64,000 bases of DNA from an uncultured Oscillospiraceae bacterium (GTDB lineage Bacteria > Bacillota > Clostridia > Oscillospirales > Oscillospiraceae). The notes below the pieces were generated by a model. The model did no database searches, was not told the DNA's origin, and saw nothing but the letters and a program-made list of their open reading frames with translations. Shown here piece after piece: positions 18,691 through 27,892 of the stretch. The stretch spans positions 62,001 through 126,000 of the forward strand of contig CANROC010000001.1 in assembly GCA_947632175.1 (NCBI GenBank), given 5' to 3'. Position 1 is the first letter of the stretch. The number at the start of each line of letters is the position of its first letter. A program made the position numbers and the translations under genes.

Positions 18691-20061
18691 TTGAACATCA
18701 TCATTGTGGGCGCCGGGGGCGTGGGATACGTGCTGGCGGACAGCCTGAACGGCGAAAATCACCAGATCACCCTCATCGACACCGACGCCGACCGTCTCAA
18801 CGCCGCCTTGGAGAAGCTGGACGTCCAGGGCCTGGTGGGCAACGGCGTCAGCCACGAGGTGCTGGAGGAGGCGGGCATCGCCGCCACGGACCTCTTGATC
18901 GCCGTCACCGACCAGGACGAGGTCAACATGCTCTGCTGTCTCATGGCGAAGAAGCTCTCCGGCTGTCAGACCATCGCCCGTGTGCGCAACCCCGTCTACT
19001 ACCGCCAGATCGACACCCTCAAGGACGAGCTGGGTCTGAGCATGGCCATCAATCCCGAGCTCACCACCGCCGGGGAGATCTGGGACCTCATCCAGGTCCC
19101 CGGCGCCCAGTCCCGGGAGTCCTTCGCCAAGGGGCGTGTCAGCCTCATCGGCATCGTCATCCCTCCCAACTCCGTGGCGGACAACATGACCGTGGCGGAC
19201 TTCGCCGCCAAAATAAGCCGCGGCGCCCTCATCTGCGTCCTGGAACGCCGGGATACCCACGAGGTGATCATCCCCAAGGGCGACACAGTCCTCCACACCG
19301 GGGACAGCATCTACGTCATCGTCCCGCCCCAGGAGCTGACGCCCCTTTTCAAAAAGCTGGGCTTCCAGGTCAAGCCCTCCCGGAACGTGATGGTGGTGGG
19401 CGGAGGCCGCACCGGCTTCTATCTGGCGGAGATGCTTTTGGGCGCGGGCAGCCGTGTGAAGGTCATCGAGAAGAACCGGGCCCTCTGCGAGGAGCTGGCC
19501 GCCGGCCTGCCCGGGGCGGAGGTGGTCTGCGGCGACGCTGTGGACCGGCAGCTCCTTTTGGAGGAGGGCATCGCCGGTCAGGACGTCTTCGTCTCCCTCA
19601 CGGACCTTGACGAGGAGAACATCCTCCTCTCCCTCTACGCCAAAAAAATCTCCAGCGTCCGCGCCATCACCAAGGTCTCCACCGTGGGCTTCACCGAGGT
19701 CACGGAGGAGCTTCCTGTCGGGAGCATCGTCAACCCCAAGGAGATCACCGCCTACCGCATCCTCCGGTACGTGCGGGCCATGTCCAACTCCTCCGACTCC
19801 TCCAACATCGAGTCCCTCTATTATCTCGCGGGCCGCCAGGCGGAGGCGCTGGAGTTCACCATCCGCGCCCAGAGCCCCGTGACGGACGTGGCCCTCTCCG
19901 AGCTGCGGCCCCGGATGATCCCCAACACCCTCATCTGCTGTATCTACCGGGGCGGACGCCTCATCATCCCCCGCGGCAACGACAAAATTCTGAAGGGCGA
20001 CACCGTCATTGTGGTGACCACCGCCCGGATGCTCCGGTCCATCAACGACATTCTGAGGTGA
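18691..20061 (+). CDS. trkA: Trk potassium uptake regulatory subunit TrkA
   Basis: 456 residues made of two RCK units. Each has a Rossmann NAD-binding domain (NIIIVGAGGVGYVLA at residue 1; NVMVVGGGRTGFYLA near 230) followed by a TrkA-C domain (about 145-220 and 375-456). It is the cytosolic nucleotide-gated regulator of the TrkH potassium channel. The start is TTG at 18691, well placed behind GGAGGAACGAGCT. It is followed after three bases by trkH, so the two form an operon. Confidence 0.95.
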   Translation: MNIIIVGAGGVGYVLADSLNGENHQITLIDTDADRLNAALEKLDVQGLVGNGVSHEVLEEAGIAATDLLIAVTDQDEVNMLCCLMAKKLSGCQTIARVRNPVYYRQIDTLKDELGLSMAINPELTTAGEIWDLIQVPGAQSRESFAKGRVSLIGIVIPPNSVADNMTVADFAAKISRGALICVLERRDTHEVIIPKGDTVLHTGDSIYVIVPPQELTPLFKKLGFQVKPSRNVMVVGGGRTGFYLAEMLLGAGSRVKVIEKNRALCEELAAGLPGAEVVCGDAVDRQLLLEEGIAGQDVFVSLTDLDEENILLSLYAKKISSVRAITKVSTVGFTEVTEELPVGSIVNPKEITAYRILRYVRAMSNSSDSSNIESLYYLAGRQAEALEFTIRAQSPVTDVALSELRPRMIPNTLICCIYRGGRLIIPRGNDKILKGDTVIVVTTARMLRSINDILR

Positions 20062-20064
20062 CAC

Positions 20065-21504
20065 ATGAACTATTCCGTCATTCGTTGGCTGGTGGGCTGG
20101 GTCCTGTGCATCGAGGCGGCCTTTCTCCTCATCCCCCTGGCCCTCTGCCTGGGCTATGGGGAGCCCTACGCCGTGGATTACCTCATCGCCATTGCCATCG
20201 CCGCCGTCCCCGGCGTCCTCATGGCCCGCCGGCGGCCGAAGAACATGGCCTTCTACGCCCGGGAGGGCTTTGTCGCCACGGCTCTCTCCTGGATCGTCCT
20301 GTCCCTGGCCGGGGCCATGCCCTTTTACATCTCCCGGTGCGTCCCCCGGTTCGTGGACGCCCTCTTTGAGGTCATCTCCGGCTTCACCACCACCGGCGCG
20401 TCCATTCTCGCCGACGTGGAGGCCATGCCCCGGTCCCTCCTTTTCTGGCGCAGCTTTACCCACTGGCTGGGCGGCATGGGGGTCCTGGTGTTCCTCCTGG
20501 CGCTCCTGCCCATGACCGGCGGGCAGAGCATCCTCATCATGCGGGCCGAATCCCCCGGCCCCAGCGTGGGCAAGCTCATGCCGCGCCTGCGGCGCACCGC
20601 CGTGACGCTCTACGGCATCTATCTGGGCATGACGCTTCTGGAGGTCGCCTTCCTCCTTTGCGGCGGGCTCGACCTCTTCTCCGCCTTCTGCGTCTCCTTC
20701 GGCACCGCCGGCACCGGCGGCTTCGGCATCCTCAACGACTCCTTCGCCAGCTGCTCGGCCTACGTGCAGATCGTGGTCACCGTCTTCATGTTCGCCTTCG
20801 GCGTCAACTTCAACTTCTACTTCTTCCTCCTCATCCGCAAGCTCCGCGCCGCCTTCTCCATGGAGGAGGTCCGGGGATACCTCTTCATCTTCCTGGCGGC
20901 CTTCGCCCTGGTGGCCGTGAATTTGATGACCCAGGGGGGCATGGACGTGGGCGGCGCGCTTCTCCATTCCGCTTTCCAGTGCTCCTCCATCATGACCACC
21001 ACCGGCTTTTCCTCGGTGGACTTTGACCTCTGGCCCACCTTCTCCAAAACGGTGCTCATCTGCCTCATGTTCGTGGGCGCCTGCGCCGGCTCCACCGGCG
21101 GCGGCATCAAGGTCAGCCGGATCCTCATGTACTTCAAGAACATCGGCGCCGAGCTCAAGCGCCTCATCCACCCCCGCACCATCCCCGTGGCGCGGATGGA
21201 CGGAAAGGCCCTGGACAAGGCCATGGTGGGCTCCGTCAACATGTGGCTTCTGGCGTATATCGCCGTGTTCTTCGGCTCCATGGTCCTCGTGAGCTTCGAT
21301 AACTTCGACTTCACCACCAACTTCTCCGCCGTGGCCGCCACCCTCAACAACATCGGCCCCGGCCTCAACCTCGTCGGCCCCAGCCGCAACTTCGGCGACT
21401 ACTCGACCTTCTCCAAGCTGGTCCTCATGTTCGACATGCTCGCCGGCCGCCTGGAAATCTTCCCCATGCTCCTGCTTTTAAGACCGGCCACCTGGCGAAA
21501 ATAA
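20065..21504 (+). CDS. trkH: Potassium uptake channel TrkH/KtrB
   Basis: 479-residue integral membrane potassium translocator. The four selectivity-filter P-loops can be seen as SGFTTTGAS, FGTAGTGGFG, MTTTGFSSV and NNIGPGL, separated by paired membrane helices, as in the TrkH/KtrB superfamily. GAGGTGACAC provides the ribosome site, and ATG lies three bases after the trkA stop. The final residues are short and basic (ATWRK). The conserved glycines suggest function is intact. Confidence 0.95.
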   Translation: MNYSVIRWLVGWVLCIEAAFLLIPLALCLGYGEPYAVDYLIAIAIAAVPGVLMARRRPKNMAFYAREGFVATALSWIVLSLAGAMPFYISRCVPRFVDALFEVISGFTTTGASILADVEAMPRSLLFWRSFTHWLGGMGVLVFLLALLPMTGGQSILIMRAESPGPSVGKLMPRLRRTAVTLYGIYLGMTLLEVAFLLCGGLDLFSAFCVSFGTAGTGGFGILNDSFASCSAYVQIVVTVFMFAFGVNFNFYFFLLIRKLRAAFSMEEVRGYLFIFLAAFALVAVNLMTQGGMDVGGALLHSAFQCSSIMTTTGFSSVDFDLWPTFSKTVLICLMFVGACAGSTGGGIKVSRILMYFKNIGAELKRLIHPRTIPVARMDGKALDKAMVGSVNMWLLAYIAVFFGSMVLVSFDNFDFTTNFSAVAATLNNIGPGLNLVGPSRNFGDYSTFSKLVLMFDMLAGRLEIFPMLLLLRPATWRK

Positions 21505-21508
21505 AAAG

Positions 21509-21534
21509 CCGCCGCCCCCCGGGGCGGCGAACCT
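21509..21534 (+). terminator. Terminator after trkH
   Basis: CGCCGCCCC and GGGGCGGCG form a tight stem directly after the stop codon, followed by AACCTTTTA. Confidence 0.6.
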
Positions 21535-21548
21535 TTTATCCCCACTCC

Positions 21549-22680
21549 GTGGCGGCGGGAAAAGGTTTGCGGCTTCGCCGCATTCTTGGATTTCCCCCGC
21601 CGCCGCGCGTCACTGGCTTGCGTTATCCGCCGTAGGGGTCGCCGTCTCGGCGACCCGCCTCACGACAATCGACCCGTCCCGAACACCGCCGTACGGGCCG
21701 CCGCCCACGGCGGCCCATGGCACCCGATAATCACCAATTTCCGTTTTATCGGAACCGTTCCCGTCCCACAACGTGCCACGGGCGGACACATGGGTCCGCC
21801 CCTACGGGGAATGTGGAAAGTCATCCCATTCAACCAACATGGGTGGTCATCGCAACGCGGGTCGCCGAGGACGGCGACCCCTACGGCGTAAATGGAACTG
21901 TTTTGATTTGTCGGAACCGCTCTGTCATCCAACGCTCGCTGCCCCCCTGCCCCCCTCCTACGAGGAGGGGGCACCGAGACGGGGGCGGTTGCGATTTTTC
22001 GAACCAGTTCCGATAACGCACCTTTTTTGCCCCTCCCTCCGGGAGGGGTGCCCAAGCGAAGCGATGGGTAAGGTGGGGGCGTCTATTTCACCGGCTTGCG
22101 TTATCCGCCGTAGGGGTCGCCGTCTCGGCGACCCGCCCCCCGACAACCGGTATGTACCGTTTATCGGAACCGCCCCCGTCCCGCCACGTGCCACGGGCGG
22201 ACACATGGGTCCGCCCATACGGGGAATGTGGAAAGGTATCCCATTCAACCGACACCGGAGGTCATCGAAACGCGGGTCGCCCGGGAGGGCGACCCCTACG
22301 GCGTTCATCGGAGGCAATCCGAACCCTGCAACGCGGGCCGCCAGGAGTGGCGGCCCCTACAGGGCGCGTTGTCCGAACGGTTTCGATAAAACGAATCCGC
22401 CCCAATTATGTTGTAGGGGCCGCCACTCTTGGCGGCCCGCACGCAGTAAGTTCCGTTTACCGACAGCCCCAGTTACGCTCAACGGGCTCGAATACCCCGC
22501 CGCCGCGGCGGCACCCCTTTTTCCGAAAAAGGGGTCAAGGGGAATAAGGTTGCGGCGCTTCGCGCCGCCGTTATAAAGAATGCGCCGCACAGCGGCGCAA
22601 AACCTTTTAAAAGCCCCCTCCTCGTAGGAGGGGGGCAGGGGGGAAGCGAGCGTGGGTTGATAAAACGGTTCCGAAAAAAG
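21549..22680 (+). repeat. Mosaic hairpin array 4
   Basis: Fills the convergent trkH/asnB junction. It begins with a GCGGCTTCGCCGC hairpin, then B, C, D, B, E, an extra CCTCCCTCCGGGAGGG hairpin (about 22032), B, D, B (variant GGGTCGCCC/GGGCGACCC), A, reversed A, T, F and E. The B variant at about 22275 has a matched change in both arms. No gene is supported. Confidence 0.88.
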
Positions 22681-22681
22681 T

Positions 22682-22702
22682 AGGCGGGTTTGGAACCCGC
22701 CT
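22682..22702. repeat. Boundary hairpin I at the end of array 4
   Basis: AGGCGGGTT-TGG-AACCCGCCT. Related hairpins mark edges of other arrays at about 30115, 35089, 39757 and 57501. Confidence 0.75.
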
Positions 22703-22721
22703 ATGCTTTATTATACTAAAT

Positions 22722-22737
22722 TGTTCCACGTGGAACA
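22722..22737. other. parS-like ParB binding site
   Basis: TGTTCCACGTGGAACA is a perfect 16-bp palindrome. It differs by one base from the Bacillus parS consensus (TGTTNCACGTGAAACA) and matches the symmetric parS form known from Pseudomonas. It is flanked by a direct repeat of TTATTATACTAAA. Established biology: ParB/Spo0J binds such sites and spreads, loading SMC for chromosome segregation, and most sites lie near the replication origin. Function here is inferred from the match. Confidence 0.8.
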
Positions 22738-22758
22738 TTTTATTATACTAAAGTTTCC

Positions 22759-24573
22759 TCACTCGATCCTGACCTTGTACGTCCTCAGCCAGTGGTTGAG
22801 CTGGAGGAACCATGCGATGGTTTGGGGGGTGGTCATGAGCTGGCCGTACCAGGGGGTGGAGACGTCGGAGGCCATGAGGTCACGGAGGGCTTCGGGGCGG
22901 ACCAGGTCGAGGACGGGGGCGGCGGGGTCGGCCAGGACGGCCTCCAGCTCCGCTTTCACCGCGGCGAGGTAAGCGGGGTTGTGGGTCTTGGGGTAAGGGC
23001 TTTTCTTGCGCCAGAGGACCTCGTCGGGAAGCCAGCCGCGCATGGCCTCCCGGAGAAGCCCCTTTTCATACCCGCCGTGGTCCTTGTAGGCCCAGGGGAC
23101 GGTGTAGAGGTACTCGGCGATCCGGTGGTCGCAGAAGGGCACGCGGACCTCCAGAGAGCTCCACATGGACATTCTGTCTTTCCGATCGAGCAGCGTCTGC
23201 ATAAACCAGTCCACGTTGAGGTTCATCATCTCCTTCATCCGTTTTTCCAGGGGGTCCGTGCCGGGGAGGATGTCGCTGTGGGCGCAGGTATCCCGGTAGA
23301 AGCTGTCCACGAACTCGAAGGGCTCGATGGAGCCCAGGACCCCGTCCCTCAAAAAGCCCGCCCGCCAGAGGGTGGACTGGGCCCAGGGGAAGCCCTCCCG
23401 CTCCCGGACGGTGGGGTCCCGGTACCAGGGGTAGCCGCCGAAGAGCTCGTCGGCGCACTCGCCGGACACCGCCACGGTGGCAAGCTTTTTGATGTCCCGG
23501 CAGAAGAGGAGCAGAGACGAGTCCACGTCCGCCATGCCCGGCAGGTCCCGGGCCTCCACCGCCTCATAGAGGGCGCTCACCAGCTCCGGCGTGTCGAGGA
23601 CCGTAAGGCGGTGCTCGCCGGGGAGGTAATCCCACATGCGCTTGATGAACGCCGGGTCCGAGGTGGGCTGGAATTTCCCGGCGCGGAAGTATTTTTCGTT
23701 GTCCCGGTAGTCCACGGACACGGTCCTCAGCGTCTCCCCGCGCTCTTCGAAGTACTTCGCCGCCACGGAGGAGATGAGGGAGGAGTCGAGGCCGCCGGAG
23801 AGGAACGTACACACCGGCACGTCGGACACCAGCTGCCGCCGGATGGCGTCGGTGACGAGAAAGCGCGTCTTCTCCGCGGCCTCCTCAAAGGTGTCCCGGT
23901 TCTCCCCGTCTCTGAGCCGCCAGTAGCGGCGCAGGCGCAGGCGGCCCTTTTCAAAAACGCCGCACTCCCCGGGCAGGAGCTCGAAGACGCCCTTGAAAAC
24001 GCCGCTCCCCGGCACGCGCCCCGGTCCCAGGAGCATCACCTGGGCAAGCCCCTCCCGCGTAATAACCGGCTCGATGTCCGGGTGGCACAAAAGCGCCTTG
24101 AGCTCGGAGGCGAAGATGAGCGCCTCCCCCCTCAGGGCGTAGAAAAGGGGCTTGACGCCCATCCTGTCCCGGCAGAGGAAGAGCCGCCTTCGCTCCTCGT
24201 CCCAGACGGCGAAGGCGTAAATGCCGTTGAGGCGGTCAACGCACGCCTCGCCCCACTGGGCGTAGGCGTGGAGAAGCACCTCCGTGTCCGCGCGCGTCTC
24301 AAAGCGGTGCCCCAGGGCCTCCAGCTCCGCCTTCAGCTCCGGGGTGTTGTAAAGCTCGCCGTTGTAAATGAGCGTGAGCGGCCCATAGCGCATGGGCTGG
24401 CGCCCGTTTTCCGGGTCCATGACGGACAGGCGCGCGTGGACCAGCGCCGCCCCGTCCGTCACCGCCGCGCCCCTCTGGTCCGGCCCCCGGCGGGAGAGGA
24501 CCGCGCGCATTTTTTCAAAAATCGGCAGGAGCGGACGCACATCTCCGCCCACCTGCCCCGCGATTCCGCACAT
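22759..24573 (-). CDS. asnB: Asparagine synthase (glutamine-hydrolysing)
   Basis: 604 residues. It begins MCGIAG, placing the catalytic Cys at position 2 after Met removal, followed by the Ntn glutaminase domain (RGPDQRG, YNGELYN, DTEVLLHAY). The C-terminal synthetase domain has the ATP-pyrophosphatase loop SGGLDSS near residue 265 and SGECADELFGGYPWY. It makes asparagine from aspartate, glutamine and ATP. The start is fixed by the Cys and by GGAGGTAAGCT. A terminator hairpin sits directly before the ribosome site. Confidence 0.95.
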   Translation of the reverse strand: MCGIAGQVGGDVRPLLPIFEKMRAVLSRRGPDQRGAAVTDGAALVHARLSVMDPENGRQPMRYGPLTLIYNGELYNTPELKAELEALGHRFETRADTEVLLHAYAQWGEACVDRLNGIYAFAVWDEERRRLFLCRDRMGVKPLFYALRGEALIFASELKALLCHPDIEPVITREGLAQVMLLGPGRVPGSGVFKGVFELLPGECGVFEKGRLRLRRYWRLRDGENRDTFEEAAEKTRFLVTDAIRRQLVSDVPVCTFLSGGLDSSLISSVAAKYFEERGETLRTVSVDYRDNEKYFRAGKFQPTSDPAFIKRMWDYLPGEHRLTVLDTPELVSALYEAVEARDLPGMADVDSSLLLFCRDIKKLATVAVSGECADELFGGYPWYRDPTVREREGFPWAQSTLWRAGFLRDGVLGSIEPFEFVDSFYRDTCAHSDILPGTDPLEKRMKEMMNLNVDWFMQTLLDRKDRMSMWSSLEVRVPFCDHRIAEYLYTVPWAYKDHGGYEKGLLREAMRGWLPDEVLWRKKSPYPKTHNPAYLAAVKAELEAVLADPAAPVLDLVRPEALRDLMASDVSTPWYGQLMTTPQTIAWFLQLNHWLRTYKVRIE

Positions 24574-24586
24574 AGCTTACCTCCAT

Positions 24587-24618
24587 AAAAAGGGCGTTCA
24601 CCCTCACCGGTGAACGCC
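24587..24618 (-). terminator. Terminator between ispA and asnB
   Basis: GGCGTTCACC and GGTGAACGCC form a 10-bp perfect stem with a 6-nt loop and a T5 tract in the minus direction. The T tract is followed immediately by the asnB ribosome site. It either ends the ispA operon or attenuates asnB. Confidence 0.7.
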
Positions 24619-24672
24619 GTTGTTCGATATAGTCTATGCGCAAAGGGGAAAAAGTGCGCGTGGGAAGGTCTT

Positions 24673-25548
24673 TCAGTTTTCCCGCGCGGCCAGCGCATCG
24701 GCGAGGGCCGGGAGGAAAGTGTTTTCCGGGAAAGCCCCATTGAGGGCGGACTTGGCAAGCTCCGTCTCCCGGAGGACACGGTCCTCCGCGGCCTCCACGC
24801 CCAGGAGGGAGGCGTAGGTGGGCTTGCGGTTTTGTTCGTCCGAGCCCACGGGCTTGCCCAGGACCTCCGGGGTGGAGGTGATGTCCAGGATGTCGTCCCG
24901 GATCTGGAAGGCCCGGGCTAAATGAAGGCCGTAGCCCTCGGCGGCGGCAAGCCGCGCCCCGTCCCCGCCGGCGGCGAGGACGCCCATGGCGCAGGCGGCG
25001 CGCAGGAGGGCGCCGGTTTTCAGGTCGTTGATCCGCGTCAGCGCCTCCAGCGTGGGGTCCGGCTCCCCCGCCGTGTCCAGCTCCTGCCCGCCGCACATGC
25101 CCTCATGTCCGGCGGCGGCGGCCAGAGTCCGCGCGGCCTTTACCACCCGCTCCGCCGGGAGGGGCGCGGACAGCGTAAGCTCCAAGGCGGCGGCCTGGAG
25201 GGCGTCCCCGGCCAGCACCGCCCGGGCCTCCCCGAAGACCACGTGGCTGGTGGGCATGCCCCGGCGCAGGTCGTCGTCGTCCATGCAGGGCAGGTCGTCG
25301 TGGATGAGGGAGTAGGTATGCACAAGCTCCAGCGCCAGGGCCAGGGGCATGGCCTTCTCCGGCTCGCCCCCGGCGGCCTCGCAGAATTTCAGCGTCAAAA
25401 TGGGCCGCAGGCGCTTGCCGCCGGCCAGGAGCGAATAGCGCATGGCCTCCTCAAGCCGCCCGCAGGGCGTCCCGGCGGTGAAGAGCCGTTCCAGCTCCCC
25501 GTCCACCAGCGTCTTCAGGGCCGCGAGCTCGTCGTGGAGGTCCATCAT
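24673..25548 (-). CDS. ispA: Polyprenyl (farnesyl-type) diphosphate synthase
   Basis: 291 residues. Both aspartate-rich motifs are present: DDLPCMDDDDLRRG (first, about residues 81-94) and DDILD (second, about 220), along with GGKRLRP and the lysine-containing DLKTGALL. It condenses IPP with DMAPP/GPP to a C15 or longer prenyl diphosphate; a short-chain product is likely from the family but chain length is not proven. ATG at 25548 overlaps the xseB stop (ATGA), behind GAGGAGG. Confidence 0.93.
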   Translation of the reverse strand: MMDLHDELAALKTLVDGELERLFTAGTPCGRLEEAMRYSLLAGGKRLRPILTLKFCEAAGGEPEKAMPLALALELVHTYSLIHDDLPCMDDDDLRRGMPTSHVVFGEARAVLAGDALQAAALELTLSAPLPAERVVKAARTLAAAAGHEGMCGGQELDTAGEPDPTLEALTRINDLKTGALLRAACAMGVLAAGGDGARLAAAEGYGLHLARAFQIRDDILDITSTPEVLGKPVGSDEQNRKPTYASLLGVEAAEDRVLRETELAKSALNGAFPENTFLPALADALAAREN

Positions 25549-25778
25549 TCCGCCTCCTCGAAGGGCGTCTCCTCCGGCGCGCCCTCGGGGCCCCGGCGGA
25601 GCTTCACCACCTTCTGTTCCGCCTCGTCCAGCGTCTTCCCGCAGGAGCGGATGAGCCGCGTGCCCTCCTCAAAGAGCGCCAGCGCCTCCTCCAGGGGCTT
25701 GTCCCCCCGCTCCAGGGTCTTCACGATCTCGTCGAGCCGTGCGACGGATTCCTCAAACGTCATTTTCTTTGCGGCCAT
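25545..25778 (-). CDS. xseB: Exodeoxyribonuclease VII small subunit
   Basis: 77 residues, all helical, matching XseB: MTFEESVARLDEIVKTLE and KPLEEALALFEEGTRL form the two coiled-coil helices that bind XseA. It overlaps the end of xseA by 26 bp and the start of ispA by 4 bp, showing a tightly coupled operon. Confidence 0.95.
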   Translation of the reverse strand: MAAKKMTFEESVARLDEIVKTLERGDKPLEEALALFEEGTRLIRSCGKTLDEAEQKVVKLRRGPEGAPEETPFEEAE

Positions 25779-26982
25779 GGTCGATGCCCTCCAAAACCCG
25801 GCAGCGGATCTCGTCCGCGCGCAGTCTGATTTTCATTTCGTCTCCCGGTTTCACGTCCCGGGCGGTCCTCACGACGCCGCCGTCCTGGCGCAAGGCGATG
25901 GCGTAGCCCCGGCTTAAGACCTTCAGGGGGCTCATGGCGTCCAGCTTCCCGGAAAGCTCGGCAAAGCGCCGGCGCTGGACCGCTAAAATCGCGGCGGTGA
26001 GGCCCGCCATTTTCTCCCCCCGGGAGTCCAGCATAAGGCGGCACTCGTCGATGTAGTTTTTCGGGTCCTGCAGCACTCTGGCCGAGGCCAGGGTATCCAA
26101 TCTCTCCCGCGCCAGCTTGAGGCGCTTTGTCATGGCGGCGGCGGACCGCTCGGCGCACCCGGAGACGAAGCCGCCGATCTCGGCGATGTCCGGGGCGCAC
26201 AGCTCGGCGGCGTTGGAGGGCGTGGCGGCCCGGAGGTCCGCCACGAAGTCGGCGATGGTCACGTCCGGCTCATGCCCCACGCCGGAGATGACGGGAATGG
26301 AGCACTCAAAAATGGCCCGGGCCACCCGCTCGTCGTTGAAGCACCAGAGATCCTCCATGCTCCCGCCGCCGCGCCCGACGATGAGCGTGTCGCAGACCTG
26401 CCACCGGTCGGCGTAGCGGATGGCCGCCGCGATCTCCGGCGGGGCCTCCGCGCCCTGTACCCGCACGGGCAGGAGGATCACCTTGGCCACGGGCCAGCGC
26501 TTGCGCAGGACCCGGAGGATGTCGTGGATGGCCGCGCCGGCGGCGCTGGTGACGACCCCTACCCGCAGGGGGAAGGCCGGGATGGGCTTTTTGTGGGCCG
26601 GGTCGAAGAGGCCCTCCTTGTAGAGCTTCTCCTTGAGCTGCTCAAAGGCCATCTGCAGGTCCCCCACGCCGTCGGGGGTGAGGGACGCGGCGTAGAGCTG
26701 ATAGACCCCGTCCCGGGGGTAGACGCTGACCCGCCCCACCGCCAGGACCTTCATGCCGTCCTGGGGCCGGAAGCGCAATCGCGCGGCGGCGGACTTGAAC
26801 ATCACGCACCGCAGGGAGCCGCCCTGGTCCTTCATGGTGAAGTAGTGGTGCCCGGAGGGGTAGATTTTATAGTTGGAAAGCTCCCCCCGGACGCAGATGC
26901 CGTCCAGGCGCGGCATGGAGTCAAAGACGTTTTTCAGATACTCGTTGAGCTCGCTTACCGAGACGATGCTTCGCTCATCCAC
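25753..26982 (-). CDS. xseA: Exodeoxyribonuclease VII large subunit
   Basis: 409 residues. The N-terminal OB-fold (about 1-100, VRGELSNYKIYPSGHHYFTMKD) binds single-stranded DNA. The catalytic domain (about 120-320) contains RVGVVTSAAGAAIHDI, GRGGGSMEDLW and SGVGHEPDVTIADFVAD. With XseB it degrades single-stranded DNA to oligonucleotides in repair. The start is GTG at 26982, overlapping the upstream Kae1-like gene. Confidence 0.95.
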   Translation of the reverse strand: MDERSIVSVSELNEYLKNVFDSMPRLDGICVRGELSNYKIYPSGHHYFTMKDQGGSLRCVMFKSAAARLRFRPQDGMKVLAVGRVSVYPRDGVYQLYAASLTPDGVGDLQMAFEQLKEKLYKEGLFDPAHKKPIPAFPLRVGVVTSAAGAAIHDILRVLRKRWPVAKVILLPVRVQGAEAPPEIAAAIRYADRWQVCDTLIVGRGGGSMEDLWCFNDERVARAIFECSIPVISGVGHEPDVTIADFVADLRAATPSNAAELCAPDIAEIGGFVSGCAERSAAAMTKRLKLARERLDTLASARVLQDPKNYIDECRLMLDSRGEKMAGLTAAILAVQRRRFAELSGKLDAMSPLKVLSRGYAIALRQDGGVVRTARDVKPGDEMKIRLRADEIRCRVLEGIDHGRKENDV

Positions 26983-27892
26983 GGGCCGTCACCGCCCTCC
27001 AGGTGAGAATGGCCGTGCCCATGGCGTTGTCGGTGGAATACTGGGGCGCGGCGAAGATGCCCTCGGGCGTCAGCGAGCGCAGGAGCGAGTTGGAGGCCAC
27101 GCCGCCGGAGTAAAGCACCGGCAGGTCGCCGTAGAGCTTCTTGGCCTCCCCGGCGGCCTGGTGGACGGCGCGGACGACGGAGGCTAAAGAGAAGTACGCG
27201 ATCTCCGCGTCCGGCTCGCCACGCTCCCGCATCTCCTTCATCTTGTGCTCCACGCCGGAGAGGGAGAAAAAGCACCCGTCCTTTTTGGGAAGATACGATT
27301 TTTTCTCCGCCGCCTCCCCGGAGAGCTTATCCAATGCCTTTCCGGCGGGGAACGGCAGGCCCAGCAGCTGCCCGGTGCGGTCGATGAGCTGTCCGGCGGA
27401 CACGTCCCTGGTGCCGCCCACGATCTCACACCGCACGGCCACGCCCTCCGGTTGGATGCGCAAAAGCTCCGTGGTCCCGCCGGAGAGGTGCCAGGCAAGA
27501 TGCGGCGTCTCCAGAAGCTCCATGTGCCCGGCCGACCAGGCCGCGGCGGCGATGTGCCCCTGCTGGTGGGAAAAGCCGAAATAGGGGACCCTCAGAAAGT
27601 GCGCCAGCGCCCGGGCCTCCGCCACGCCGGCCAGGAAGCAGGGCATGTAGCTGCCCTCCACCTCCCGGGGCGTCTCGGAGGCGCCCACGGCGATGATGTC
27701 GCCCTCAAAGGGCGCCGCGTCCACGATCTCCGGCAGTCTCCGGACATGGGAAAAAAGGGCGTCCGACTGGCGAAGGCCCAGCTCGCCGGGCCTCACGTCC
27801 AGAAGGCGTCCCACATTCGTCCCCCGCTCCCCGTCAAAGACGGCGCAGGAGGTGGTATAGTTGGAGGTATCAAAAGCGACAACGATGCTCAT
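26975..27892 (-). CDS. Kae1/TsaD-like ASKHA-family protein, paralogue of unknown role
   Basis: 305 residues of the Kae1/TsaD fold. Seen: AFDTSNYTTSCAVFD phosphate-1 loop, metal-binding HQQGH (equivalent of the TsaD HxxGH pair, about residues 109-113), HLSGGTTELL, and a C-terminal YSGGVASNSLL plus NAMG segment. TsaD makes the t6A modification of tRNA, but this gene is shorter and lies in the nusB-xseAB cluster. Inference: it is the divergent paralogue often seen at this locus in Clostridia, not the housekeeping tsaD. It overlaps nusB by ATGA. Confidence 0.8.
   Translation of the reverse strand: MSIVVAFDTSNYTTSCAVFDGERGTNVGRLLDVRPGELGLRQSDALFSHVRRLPEIVDAAPFEGDIIAVGASETPREVEGSYMPCFLAGVAEARALAHFLRVPYFGFSHQQGHIAAAAWSAGHMELLETPHLAWHLSGGTTELLRIQPEGVAVRCEIVGGTRDVSAGQLIDRTGQLLGLPFPAGKALDKLSGEAAEKKSYLPKKDGCFFSLSGVEHKMKEMRERGEPDAEIAYFSLASVVRAVHQAAGEAKKLYGDLPVLYSGGVASNSLLRSLTPEGIFAAPQYSTDNAMGTAILTWRAVTARG

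Noticed and set aside
18643-21171. Minus-strand open frame of about 840 codons across trkA-trkH
   Set aside because: It is the antisense of two well-recognised genes and its protein is His/Gly/Asp-rich shadow sequence. Similar shadows lie opposite nrdD, asnB, rqcH and both ABC genes.
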